Below, piece by piece: positions 17,601 to 25,127 of a DNA stretch of 64,000 nucleotides (its first letter is position 1; each line of letters opens with the position of its first letter). The notes under the pieces were generated by a model. The model saw only the letters and a list, made by a program, of their open reading frames with translations, did not search any database and had not been told where the DNA came from. Source of the stretch: JAICJC01 sp963709425 (GTDB lineage: Bacteria; Actinomycetota; Thermoleophilia; Gaiellales; JAICJC01); contig CAVPWG010000005.1 in the NCBI GenBank assembly GCA_963709425.1, forward strand, positions 186,001-250,000, read 5' to 3'. Made by a program: the position numbers and the translations under genes.

Positions 17601-19083
17601 CCCATGCGGACGCGTTGCCGGCGGCATCGACCGCATCGAACCGGACGAGCGTCTCGCCCTGAGCCGGAACGTCGGCCTGCGCCCCGGTCGCCGGCGCCGT
17701 CCATGTGGTCCCGCCGTCGGTCGAGGTCTCGAAGCGGTAATGGTCGAGGCCCGAGCCGCCGGTGTCGAGCGACCCCGCGGCCGTGACGCTCACGAGCGCG
17801 ACATTCCGCCACACGAGCGAGCCGCCGGTGAGCGTCGGGCCCGACGGCGCCGAGTGGTCGAGCCGGACGATCGCCTGCGTCCAAGCCGACTCGAGGCCCA
17901 CGCCGTCGACGGCGGCGAACCGGACGAGCGTCTCGTCCTCGGCGCTCACGCCGAGCGAGCTCCCGGCCGCTGCGGCCGACCAGGTCGAGCCGCCGTCGGT
18001 GGACGTCTCGTACTCGTAGCCGGCGACGCCCGATCCGCCGGTGTCGGCCGAGCCTGACGCGGCGGCGAGCACCGATGCGACGTTGCGCCACGCGGCCGCG
18101 CCGCCCGAGACTGTGGGGGCGGCCGGCGCGACATTGTCGAGCCGGACGGTGGCCTGCGCCCAGAGGGAGTGGTTCCCCAAAGCGTCGAGCGCCCGGAACT
18201 GCACGTCGGTGCGCCCGTCCGCCGATACGGCCAGGAGGGCGCCGATCTGGACGCCCGACCAGGTCGAGCCGGCGTCCGTCGACGTGCGGTACTCGTACCC
18301 GGCGACGCCCGAGCCGGCGTCGATCGAGCCGGCCGCCGTGACGGTCTCAGAGACGGTGTGCTGCCAGCCCGCCAGGGCGCCGGACAGGGTGGGCACCGTG
18401 GGGCCGGCCGAGTCGATCATGGCCGTGTTGGCGGCACCCGTCACCGCCGGCGCCCACGCCGACGCGTTGCCGGCCGTGTCGACCGCCCGCATCTGGACGA
18501 ACGTCTGCCCCGGTGCTGTCACGTCGAGCGATCCGCCCGCGGCTGCGGCGCCCCACGACGTCCCATCCGGCGAGGTGCGGTGCTCGTAGCGGGCGATCGC
18601 GCCGCCGGGATCGGACGAGCCGGCGCCGCCGATCGTCACCGGGCCGACCGTCCAGGCCGCAGACCCGCCGGAGACGACGGGCGCCGAGGGCGGCGACACG
18701 TCGATCGTCCAGCGCACCTTCTTGGTGGCCGATCGGGTGCGGCCGCCGACGCGGCCGCTGACCTTGACCCGGAACCTGTGCACGCCCGGGAGGAGGTTCC
18801 TGTAGGTGATCTTCGACGTGCACGCCCTCCACGGCGTGGCGTCCAGGCGACACGTCGTCTTGGTCACGCGCCCGATGCGCTTCCACACGAACCTGGCCGT
18901 GGTCTGGTTCGTCGGGTTCGCCGGGCGCTTCGAGATCAGCACGCCGATGGTCGAGAGCGACGGACTGCCGGTCGGATGGGCCGATGCGGCCGGCGGAAGG
19001 ACCAACGCAGCGGCCGCCGCCAGCAGGGCGGCCGACAGAGCGGGCATGCGAGAAGGAGAGCCAGGCAAGAGGAAGAGCGCCAC
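14695..19083 (-). CDS. secreted protein with 14 tandem Ig-like repeats
   Basis: 1462 residues. A signal peptide (about residues 13-35, ending AASAHP) is followed by a roughly 95-residue N-terminal domain with two Cys (TTCRLD, RACTS). Then come 14 repeats of about 95 residues from about residue 131 to the end. Each repeat runs P-T-x-P-x-V-x-GGS, TVTASGSTD, YEYRTSTDGG, ETLVQFRAVDxAGN, SxW and VRLDRT, matching bacterial Ig-like/FN3-type domains of surface proteins. There is no sortase motif, transmembrane anchor or catalytic domain, so it is probably released or held non-covalently. GTG 19083 is the long start; ATG 19047 gives a compact signal peptide. The last repeat is divergent and adds a Cys pair. 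Confidence 0.88.
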   Translation of the reverse strand: MALFLLPGSPSRMPALSAALLAAAAALVLPPAASAHPTGSPSLSTIGVLISKRPANPTNQTTARFVWKRIGRVTKTTCRLDATPWRACTSKITYRNLLPGVHRFRVKVSGRVGGRTRSATKKVRWTIDVSPPSAPVVSGGSAAWTVGPVTIGGAGSSDPGGAIARYEHRTSPDGTSWGAAAAGGSLDVTAPGQTFVQMRAVDTAGNASAWAPAVTGAANTAMIDSAGPTVPTLSGALAGWQHTVSETVTAAGSIDAGSGVAGYEYRTSTDAGSTWSGVQIGALLAVSADGRTDVQFRALDALGNHSLWAQATVRLDNVAPAAPTVSGGAAAWRNVASVLAAASGSADTGGSGVAGYEYETSTDGGSTWSAAAAGSSLGVSAEDETLVRFAAVDGVGLESAWTQAIVRLDHSAPSGPTLTGGSLVWRNVALVSVTAAGSLDTGGSGLDHYRFETSTDGGTTWTAPATGAQADVPAQGETLVRFDAVDAAGNASAWVQDTVRIDTAPPTDPAVIGGSSAWKNVASVTVSASGSTDAPGSGIAGYEHETSTDGGANWSAANPGASLGVFAEGETLVRFRAVDDAGFRSGWNQATVRIDRTVPSAPTAVGGSAVWQSVSQITITGSGSTDSPGSGVASYQYRASTDGGASWSGATTGATVDVQANGETLVQFRAVDVSGLRSVWAPAAGTAAATARVDRANPTAPAVTGGSNAWKSLAQTTVTASGSTDALSGLAGYEYRESTDGGTTWDGAAPGPSDVVSAEGETLVQFRSIDGAGNTSSWTPAAPAGAGTVRLDRTGPTDPGVTGGSLTWQSVASVAVTASGSTDSGGSGSVTYEHRSSADGGATWSAASAGAVATVSAQGETLVQLRAVDGAGNASAWVGATVRIDRTDPSAPSLVGGSSSWQASAPVAVSASGSTDSGGSGLAQYEYRTSLNGGAWSGATAGASVNVAAEGTTQVQFRSVDGAGNASAWTPVAPTAGSTVKLDFSSPTNPTVAGGSALWQSVASVTVSAAGSSDTASGVAGYEYEQSTNGGATWSPLPTSGAALTVSGEGETLVRFRAIDNVGRVSSWVQATVRIDRTAPTSPSVAGGSLSWQNVASVTVTGSGSTDTPAADGVNHYEYRTSTDGGTTWSAGTSGASAVVSAEGSTLVQFRAVDGAGNVSLWVPAAAGATNTVKLDRGAPTSPTVSGATGLWSTAASVVVTAAASTDGGSSVSSYQYQTSFNGGAFSASTSGSSVTVSAQGTTVVQFRAVDAAGNTSAWVQGTVKLDRTLPTNPTVSGGSTSWSASASRTISATNAADTISGLARYEYRTSTNNGSTWGAATAGASAVITAEGTTIVQFRSVDNAGNVSSWLPTQAGSSNTVKLDRTAPRLPTVTGGSLTCTSSRITIRASGSTDTMSGLSSYQYHYSTNGGTTWDSTLNGSSVQFRNAGTYIVQFRALDRVGNGSAWNPLVAGAANTACHT
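14698..18693 (-). repeat. 14 tandem ~285-bp coding repeats
   Basis: The DNA under residues 131-1462 of the Ig-like protein consists of 14 head-to-tail units of about 280-300 bp. They vary in length where short insertions (such as AAGATNTV before the RLDR segment) occur in some copies. Units are diverged in sequence but keep the same motif order, so this is an old array and not a recent perfect expansion. Confidence 0.85.
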
Positions 19084-19145
19084 CGGGGGAAGTGAGAACT
19101 CTTCTTCTCGTATCGGTCGCTAGAGCAAAATCCTTGATATGCAAG

Positions 19146-19544
19146 TCAATCCGGACTCAAAGACGACACCCACACTTCCCGGGAGCGGGGCCCGTCGAAC
19201 TCGCAGAAGAAGACCCGCTGCCAGCGACCGAGCGCGGGCTTGCCGTCCTCGACCGGGATCACCTGCGAGCTCCCGACCAGGATCGACTTGATGTGCGAGT
19301 CGCTGTTTCCCTCGGCGTGGGCGTAGCCCGCGTCGCGCGGGATCCGGCGCGAGAGGTCGCGGACGACGTCCGCCGCGACGGCCGGGTCGTAGCCCTCGTT
19401 CACCGTGACGGCGGCGGTCGTGTGCGGGATGTGGACGAGCACCGCACCGTCGGAGACTCCGAGCTCCGCCACGGCCGCGGCGAGCTCCGCCGTGATGTCG
19501 ACCATCTCCTCGCGCCGCTCGGTGCGAAGCGTGAGCCGGTGCAC
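19146..19544 (-). CDS. yjbQ: YjbQ/UPF0047 family protein
   Basis: 132 residues with the family's conserved core: VLVHIPHTTAAVTVNEG, HAEGNSDSHIKSILVG and the C-terminal WQRVFFCEFDGPRSREVWV. The conserved His and acidic residues form the putative active site. E. coli YjbQ has weak thiamine-phosphate synthase activity; its physiological role is unsettled. I start at GTG 19544 (VHRLTLRTERREEMVDIT); the longer open frame upstream lies over the divergent exonuclease gene and is not family-like. The gap to the divergent exonuclease start is 27 bp. Confidence 0.88.
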   Translation of the reverse strand: MHRLTLRTERREEMVDITAELAAAVAELGVSDGAVLVHIPHTTAAVTVNEGYDPAVAADVVRDLSRRIPRDAGYAHAEGNSDSHIKSILVGSSQVIPVEDGKPALGRWQRVFFCEFDGPRSREVWVSSLSPD

Positions 19545-19571
19545 GAGGCCGATCGTATACCGTCGGGCGCC

Positions 19572-20441
19572 GTGGCCCAGCGACCGCTCCTCGTGCTCGA
19601 CGGCGACTCGCTCGCCCACCGGGCCTACCACGGGTCGCGACCGCTCGAGGGTGCGGGCGGGCGGCCGATCAACGCCCTGCACGGGTTCGCGGTGATGGCG
19701 CTGGGTCTGTGGCGGGCCGAGCGGCCGCGGGCGGTGCTCGCGTGCTGGGACACGCTCACCGTCCCTACCTACCGGCACGAGGAGTGGCCCGACTACCAGG
19801 CCGGCCGCGAGTTCGACCCGGAGATCATCGACCAGCTCGACCGCATGCCGGAGCTGTGCGAGGCGCTCGGGTTCGCCTGGGCCAAGGCGCCAGGCTACGA
19901 GGCCGACGACCTCCTCGCGACCGCCGCCCGCCTCGAGACCCAAGCCGGCGGGACGGCGCTCGTCGTCACGTCGGACCGCGACGCCTACCAGCTCGTGACC
20001 GACACGGTGACGGTGCTGTCGCCGCGCACCGGCGGCTACGCACCCGACCGCATCGACCGGGCGGAGGTCGTCGCGCGCTACGGCGTCCTGCCCGAGCAGG
20101 TGCCCGACTTCATCGCGCTCCGCGGCGACCCCTCGGACAAGATCCCGGGCGCGAAGGGGATCGGCGCGAAGGGCGCAGCCGAGCTGCTCCTGCGGTACGG
20201 GACACTCGAGGGGATCGTCGAGGCGGCCGACGAGCTGACGCCGCGGCAGGGCGAGGCGGTGCAGGACGAGCGGCTGGACCTCTTCCGACGGGTGGCGACG
20301 ATGGATCGGAAGGGGCCGGTCAAGCGACCGGCGGACAACACGGTCGATCCGGAGCGGGCCGTCGCCTACGCGACCGAGATCGGCGCCGACCGGCTGGTCG
20401 AGCGGGTGCGCTTCGCCACGCGGGCCGGCCGGGCCACGTAG
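19572..20441 (+). CDS. 5'-3' exonuclease (PolA N-terminal/FEN-like domain)
   Basis: 289 residues: LVLDGDSLAHRAYHG at the N-terminus, then the metal-binding acids in GYEADDLLAT and VTSDRDAYQLV, and the helix-hairpin-helix region GDPSDKIPGAKGIGAKGAAEL. These are the landmarks of the 5' nuclease domain of DNA polymerase I, here as a stand-alone protein. It would remove RNA primers or flaps during replication and repair. GTG 19572 gives the normal family N-terminus (VAQRPLLVLDGD). It converges with the next gene, separated by 8 bp. Confidence 0.92.
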   Translation: MAQRPLLVLDGDSLAHRAYHGSRPLEGAGGRPINALHGFAVMALGLWRAERPRAVLACWDTLTVPTYRHEEWPDYQAGREFDPEIIDQLDRMPELCEALGFAWAKAPGYEADDLLATAARLETQAGGTALVVTSDRDAYQLVTDTVTVLSPRTGGYAPDRIDRAEVVARYGVLPEQVPDFIALRGDPSDKIPGAKGIGAKGAAELLLRYGTLEGIVEAADELTPRQGEAVQDERLDLFRRVATMDRKGPVKRPADNTVDPERAVAYATEIGADRLVERVRFATRAGRAT

Positions 20442-20449
20442 CGTTCCGG

Positions 20450-20938
20450 CTAGGGCGGCGCACCGAGCCAGCGGCGCTGCGCGTGCCAGCGCTCGAGCGT
20501 GCGGCGGCTCGGGGGCCGAGCGGGGCAGGTGGCGTAGCGCTCGTGGACGGCGTCGGCGAGGTCAACGGGACGGGTGCCCGTGGCGTACGCCTCCTCCAAT
20601 CGACGGCGGAGGTCCGGCCACGAGTAGCTCCCCGGCCTCGGTCGCGCGGGCCGGTCGGCGAGACTCGCCAGGTGCGCAGCGAGCGCCCGATGCCGCGCCG
20701 CGGTCAGGCACCCGTTCGCCTGCCAGATGCCCGACAGCGTCCGCACGAAGTCCCGCCCGCTGCGTTGCCGCTGGAACTCGACGCTCGCGTGCGGCGCGCA
20801 CAGCCACACCGCCACGCCGTGCGTCAGGGTGAGACGCTGCGTCTTCGCACGCGTCCGATCGACGCAGATCGCGCACACCGGCTGCTTCGTCGGCACGCGA
20901 CGGGCCTTGTAGAGCGTCGGCAGGTAGTCGGACGGCAT
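20450..20938 (-). CDS. hypothetical protein with Cys/His pairs
   Basis: 162 residues, Arg-rich (pI clearly basic). A possible zinc site is formed by CAICVDR near residue 22 and WLCAPHASVEF near residue 47 (C-x2-C plus C-x2-H). The rest is helical with a proline-rich end. Arg-rich character and a small zinc finger suggest nucleic-acid binding, but I do not recognise the family. It is monocistronic; the region upstream is a long non-coding gap. Confidence 0.6.
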   Translation of the reverse strand: MPSDYLPTLYKARRVPTKQPVCAICVDRTRAKTQRLTLTHGVAVWLCAPHASVEFQRQRSGRDFVRTLSGIWQANGCLTAARHRALAAHLASLADRPARPRPGSYSWPDLRRRLEEAYATGTRPVDLADAVHERYATCPARPPSRRTLERWHAQRRWLGAPP

Positions 20939-21279
20939 GGTGCGAGTCTGGCGGGCCGGGCGTCACGCGTGGGTCACGGGGTGTCGTGAGTGTGTTGCGG
21001 GGATCTCCGATTGTCGTTTCACTCGAGCGACATGTGGCGTCCCTCCCCCGGCCGGCTTCAGTTGGGTGACTCCACGCAAGAGCCCTGCGGGCTCTCCCGA
21101 CGACGACCGGCCAGCGCTACGAGGGGCGCGCCGGCCGTCGTCGGGCATCCACCTCGAGCCCTCGGTGCGATTCGTCGCAGTTTCGAGCAGCCGCCAAGTG
21201 GCGCAGCCACAGCAGGCCGATACTCGCGCGCGTCGCGGCCCGCCCGGGAGCCGGCGACCAGCTCCCGACTAGCTGCGGC
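20939..21279. other. intergenic region with hairpins, no gene recognised
   Basis: About 340 bp between the 3' end of the Lrp/AsnC gene and the start of the Arg-rich protein. It holds a 7-bp hairpin AGAGCCC-TGC-GGGCTCT near 21078-21096, then an imperfect stem pairing a CGACGACGACCGGCC arm with GGCCGTCGTCGG about 35 bp further on. Both could end transcription of the regulator gene (read leftward) or belong to a small RNA; neither has a U-tract. No supported reading frame. Confidence 0.35.
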
Positions 21280-21783
21280 TCAGCGCGTTCCCCACGCGTA
21301 GGTCATCTTGACCATGTCGAGGTACATGAAGGTCTCGGTCGACTTCACGCCCTCGATCTCGCGCATGCGCTGGACGAGCTCGAGCAGGTGGCGGTTGTTC
21401 TCGCACACTACCTCGACGAGCAGGTCGTAGCTCCCGGAGGTGAGGACGACGTAGCTCGTCTCGCGCCACTGCGAGACCTCCTGCGCCACCCGGTCGAGGT
21501 CGGCCTGGGCCTGCACCCCGACGAGCGCCATCACCTCGAACCCCAGCTTGAGCGGATTTGTGACGGCCACCACATCGAGCACGCCGGCGTCGGTCAGCCG
21601 GTGGACGCGGGCCCGCACGGCCGTCTCGGAGATCCCCAGCTCGCGGCCGATCGCCGTGTACGAGCAGCGGCCGTCGCGCTGGAGGATCTCGATGATGCGG
21701 CGGTTCGGCTCGTCAAGCGGCGGAACAGGGGTTCGAAGTCCTGCGTTCCGGGCCTCGTCAGATGCGATATCCGAAGTTGACAT
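21280..21783 (-). CDS. Lrp/AsnC family transcriptional regulator
   Basis: 167 residues: a 20-residue leader, an N-terminal winged HTH (LDEPNRRIIEILQRDGRCSY, ELGISETAVRARVHRL) and a C-terminal RAM/ligand-binding domain (ALVGVQAQADLDRVAQEV... SGSYDLLVEVVCEN...TFMYLDMVK). The family forms octameric or dimeric regulators that sense amino acids. Start ATG 21783; a longer frame to 22098 overlaps the divergent ATPase gene. It lies 52 bp from the polyamine transporter start, so it probably controls that operon and itself. Confidence 0.93.
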   Translation of the reverse strand: MSTSDIASDEARNAGLRTPVPPLDEPNRRIIEILQRDGRCSYTAIGRELGISETAVRARVHRLTDAGVLDVVAVTNPLKLGFEVMALVGVQAQADLDRVAQEVSQWRETSYVVLTSGSYDLLVEVVCENNRHLLELVQRMREIEGVKSTETFMYLDMVKMTYAWGTR

Positions 21784-21804
21784 GCCCGTCGCATACGATA
21801 TACG
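21762..21804. promoter_or_regulatory. paired 12-mers, candidate Lrp/AsnC operator between regulator and transporter
   Basis: Two near-identical 12-mers, ATGCGATATCCG (21762-21773) and ATACGATATACG (21793-21804), match at 10 of 12 positions. They are 31 bp apart, about three helical turns. Both contain the CGATAT core. They sit across the start of the regulator gene and upstream of the divergent transporter start. This fits dimer sites of an autoregulating Lrp/AsnC protein; binding is inferred. Confidence 0.4.
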
Positions 21805-21835
21805 CTGGTTACCGTCTCGTGAAGGCTTTTCCGCC

Positions 21836-22993
21836 ATGAGCTCCGCCACGACGACATCGCAGCCCGGCGCCGCAGCCGCGGAAGCCGGCGAAGCCGATGT
21901 CGAGTTTCGCGCGGTCACGAAGCGGTTCGGCTCGCTCGTCGCGGTGAACGCGGTCAACCTGCGCGTCCACAAGGGCGAGTTCCTCTCGCTGCTCGGCCCG
22001 AGCGGCTGCGGCAAGACGACGTCGCTGCGGATGATCGCCGGGTTCGAGCAGCCCGACGAGGGCGAGATCCTGATCGGCGGCCGAGACGTCGCCGGCACGC
22101 CGCCCTACAAGCGCGACGTGAACACCGTCTTCCAGCAGTACGCGCTCTTCCCGCACATGTCGATCCTCGAGAATGTCTCCTACGGCCTGAAGCAGCGCAA
22201 GGTCGGAAAGCGCGAGCGCCACCAGCGCGCCGGCGAGGCGCTCGAACTCGTGCAGCTCACCGGCCGCGACAAGCACCGCCCGGCGATGCTCTCGGGCGGC
22301 CAGCAGCAGCGCGTCGCGCTGGCCCGCGCGCTCGTCATGAACCCACGCGTGCTCCTGCTCGACGAGCCGCTCGGCGCACTCGACCTGAAGCTCCGCAAGG
22401 AGATGCAGATCGAGCTCAAGCGCATCCAGCTTCAGGTCGGGATCACGTTCGTCTACGTGACCCACGACCAGGAGGAGGCGCTCTCGATGTCGGACCGCGT
22501 GGCGGTCATGTCGAACGGGCTGATCGAACAGCTCGACGAGCCGCGAGCCATCTACGACCGTCCGCTCACGCCGTTCGTGGCCGACTTCATCGGCGACATG
22601 AACTTCGTCGACGGCGACGTCGTCGAGGCGGCCGACGGGGGTTTCGCGGTCGACGCGGGCTCGGGCGTCGTGATCCGCGGGCGCGGCACTGCCGAACGCG
22701 GCAGGCGCGTGCGGATCGGCATCCGCCCGGAGCGGATGGCGGCCCATACCGGCCAGCCCGACGGCACCGCCAACAAGGCCGCCGGCGAGATCATCACCAA
22801 GATGTATCTCGGCGACCAGGTGCAGGTCGTCGCCACGCTCGCCAACGGGACGAGCGTCATCGTGCGCGAGCAGCGCGCGAGCGCCGACCCGGCTCTTGAC
22901 ACCATCCATCCTGGAGACCAGATCACCGTGAGCTGGGACGAGGCAGCCCCGCACATGCTCGGTGACGCAGACAGCTCGGAGGAGACGCCGTGA
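21836..22993 (+). CDS. potA: polyamine-type ABC transporter ATP-binding protein
   Basis: 385 residues. Walker A GPSGCGKTT, Q-loop VFQQYALFPHM, signature LSGGQQQRVALARAL, Walker B LLLDEPLGALD and H-loop VTHDQEEA are all intact. A C-terminal TOBE/OB domain (about residues 260-370) is typical of PotA and CysA importers. ATG 21836 is preceded by a weak ribosome site. The gene is first in an operon with binding protein and two permeases; its stop overlaps the next start as GTGA. Substrate (spermidine/putrescine-like) is inferred from the whole operon. Confidence 0.93.
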   Translation: MSSATTTSQPGAAAAEAGEADVEFRAVTKRFGSLVAVNAVNLRVHKGEFLSLLGPSGCGKTTSLRMIAGFEQPDEGEILIGGRDVAGTPPYKRDVNTVFQQYALFPHMSILENVSYGLKQRKVGKRERHQRAGEALELVQLTGRDKHRPAMLSGGQQQRVALARALVMNPRVLLLDEPLGALDLKLRKEMQIELKRIQLQVGITFVYVTHDQEEALSMSDRVAVMSNGLIEQLDEPRAIYDRPLTPFVADFIGDMNFVDGDVVEAADGGFAVDAGSGVVIRGRGTAERGRRVRIGIRPERMAAHTGQPDGTANKAAGEIITKMYLGDQVQVVATLANGTSVIVREQRASADPALDTIHPGDQITVSWDEAAPHMLGDADSSEETP

Positions 22994-24237
22994 ACCACGA
23001 TCGCAACGACCACCTGAACATCCTCGCCCCGCGATCGCTGCGGCCGAAGTTCGACTATCTCCACCGCGAGGTGGAGGATCTGGCCGGCATGCGCGTGAAT
23101 CGCCGCGCCGCGCTCGGCATCGGCGGGCTCGCCCTGCTGGCCGCCGCGTGCGGCGGGAGCACCAACGCCGGCGGCGGAGGGGGCGGCGGCGCGAGCCAGC
23201 CTGCCGACGCGCTGCAGGGCAAGCCGCTCGAGGACCAGCTCGTCATCTACAACTGGTCGCAGTACGACGACCCCTCCACGTACAAGAAGTTCGAGGCCCT
23301 CCCCGACGAGACGGCGGCCGGCCTCAAGACGCATGAGACGTACTACTCGTCGAACGACGAGCTGCTCGCAAAGCTGCACGCCGGCGGCACCGGGTACGAC
23401 ATCGTCGTCCCGAGCCAGAATGCCGTGGGCGAGCTGATTCAGGAAGGCGGGCTGATGAAGCTCGACCTCAACCTGATCCCGAACATCAAGAACCTCGACC
23501 CGAAGTTCCTGAAGGCGAGCTTCGACCCCACCGGCGAGTTCCACGTCATCAAGGACTTTGGCATCACGATGTTCTTCTACCAGAACACCGTCGTGAAGCC
23601 CTCGACCGAGCCGAAGACGATGAAGGACTTCTACGACCTCCTGAACGCGAACAGCTCGAAGGGCCGCACGAACGTGCTCGACGGCGCCGAGGAGGTCGTC
23701 CCCCTCGCGGCGATGGCGCTCGGCTTCGACGCCAACACCGAGGATCAGGGGGAGTTGGACGAGACTCAGAAGTTCCTGCTCTCGATCCGAAAGGGCGTGA
23801 CGACGATCAGCTCCTTCGGCTACATCAACGACGCCTCGGCCGGCAAGATCATCCTGAGCCAGGGCTGGAACGGCGACGTCCGCCGGATCCTGAAGGCGCG
23901 CCAGAAGCAGGGCGACATCACCGCCGTGCTTCCCACAGAGAAGTCCGAGGTGTGGGCCGACAGCTGGTGCATCCCGGCCACGGCTCCCCACCCGGTGGCC
24001 GCCCATGCCTGGATCAACTACCTGCTCGAGCCGACCACGGCGGTCACGGAGATGAACTACCACAACTATCCGATCCCGATCCCCGCGGCCCTCGATGAGA
24101 TGCCGGCGGACTTCAAGAACGACCCGTTGTTCAACGTGCCGTCGACGTACACCGATAACTACCAGTACATCCTGAACCCGAACCCGCAGCTCGTGAACGC
24201 ACGTACGAAGATCTATCAGCAGTTCAAGGCTGCCTAG
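22990..24237 (+). CDS. potD: polyamine-type ABC transporter substrate-binding lipoprotein
   Basis: 415 residues. An unusual 35-residue hydrophilic leader (MNHDRNDHLN...) precedes the signal sequence RRAALGIGGLALLAAAC, whose Cys is the lipobox acceptor. A Gly-rich linker follows and then the PotD fold (QLVIYNWSQYDDP near the start of the mature domain, YDIVVPSQNAV, AGKIILSQGWNGDV, SWCIPATAPHP). The binding protein captures polyamine outside the membrane. GTG 22990 overlaps the ATPase stop; a later start at the GTG/ATG near MRVNRRA would remove the leader and give a standard signal peptide with a twin-arginine-like VNRRAAL. Confidence 0.9.
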   Translation: MNHDRNDHLNILAPRSLRPKFDYLHREVEDLAGMRVNRRAALGIGGLALLAAACGGSTNAGGGGGGGASQPADALQGKPLEDQLVIYNWSQYDDPSTYKKFEALPDETAAGLKTHETYYSSNDELLAKLHAGGTGYDIVVPSQNAVGELIQEGGLMKLDLNLIPNIKNLDPKFLKASFDPTGEFHVIKDFGITMFFYQNTVVKPSTEPKTMKDFYDLLNANSSKGRTNVLDGAEEVVPLAAMALGFDANTEDQGELDETQKFLLSIRKGVTTISSFGYINDASAGKIILSQGWNGDVRRILKARQKQGDITAVLPTEKSEVWADSWCIPATAPHPVAAHAWINYLLEPTTAVTEMNYHNYPIPIPAALDEMPADFKNDPLFNVPSTYTDNYQYILNPNPQLVNARTKIYQQFKAA

Positions 24238-25127
24238 TGAGCGTGGCCGACCCCGGAACGCCGGCGGTCACAACGGCGGTTAAGCCGGCGAAGCGGGGCC
24301 GCTCGTTCGCCCCGAAGTACCCAGCGTGGCTGACGCTGCCGTCGCTGCTCTACTACGCGATCTTCTTCCTGGGTCCGATGGCCATCCTGGCCGTTTTCTC
24401 GGTCTCGCTCCAGAGCGGGTTCGGGAGCGTCACGTACACCTTCAGCACGAGCCAGTTCTCGCAGGTCAACGACTCCCTTTACATCACGGTGTTCGAGCGG
24501 ACGCTGCTCATGGCCGCCGCCGGGTCACTGCTCACCATCGTGGTCGGCTATCCGCTCGCCTACTGGATGGCGCGCTACCTCTCGACCTACAAGATGCTCG
24601 CCCTCCTCCTGATCATCGTGCCGTTCTGGACGTCATTCCTGATCCGCACGTACGCGCTCAAGATCATCCTCGATCCTCAGGGCTACCTCGCGCAGGACTT
24701 CGGTATCGACATCCTCTACACGAAGTACGCGGTGGGCATCGGCCTCGTCTACAACTATCTGCCGCTCTTCATCCTGCCCGTCTTCGCATCGCTCGAGCGG
24801 ATGGACTGGACGCTGATCGAGGCGGCCACCGACCTCGGTGCACGCCCGTTGACGGCATTTCGGAACATCACGCTTCGGCTCACGCTGCCCGGCGTCGTGA
24901 CCGGCGCCCTGCTCGTGTTCATCCCGATGTGCGGCGAGTTCATCATCCCCGACATCCTCGGCGGCGGGAAGTACGAGTTCGTGGGAAACATCATCGGCGA
25001 CACGTTCGGCACGGCGCAGAACTGGCCGTTCGGCTCGGCGCTCTCGATCTCGCTCATGGCAGCGCTCTCGGTGTTCGTCGTCATCTACATCGTGTTCGCG
25101 ACGCGTGAGGAGCAGTTCGGTGCGTAG
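24237..25127 (+). CDS. potB: polyamine-type ABC transporter permease (PotB-like)
   Basis: 296 residues, six transmembrane segments, with the coupling EAA loop LIEAATDLGARPLTAFRNITL (about residues 195-215) that contacts the ATPase. The first hydrophobic segment begins near residue 35 after a Lys/Arg-rich cytoplasmic N-terminus. GTG 24237 shares one base with the preceding TAG, so translation is coupled. With the next gene it forms the heterodimeric membrane channel. Confidence 0.92.
   Translation: MSVADPGTPAVTTAVKPAKRGRSFAPKYPAWLTLPSLLYYAIFFLGPMAILAVFSVSLQSGFGSVTYTFSTSQFSQVNDSLYITVFERTLLMAAAGSLLTIVVGYPLAYWMARYLSTYKMLALLLIIVPFWTSFLIRTYALKIILDPQGYLAQDFGIDILYTKYAVGIGLVYNYLPLFILPVFASLERMDWTLIEAATDLGARPLTAFRNITLRLTLPGVVTGALLVFIPMCGEFIIPDILGGGKYEFVGNIIGDTFGTAQNWPFGSALSISLMAALSVFVVIYIVFATREEQFGA

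Noticed and set aside
15932..18091. 719-residue frame inside the Ig-repeat gene
   Set aside because: Arg-rich alternate frame that merely mirrors the repeat periodicity.
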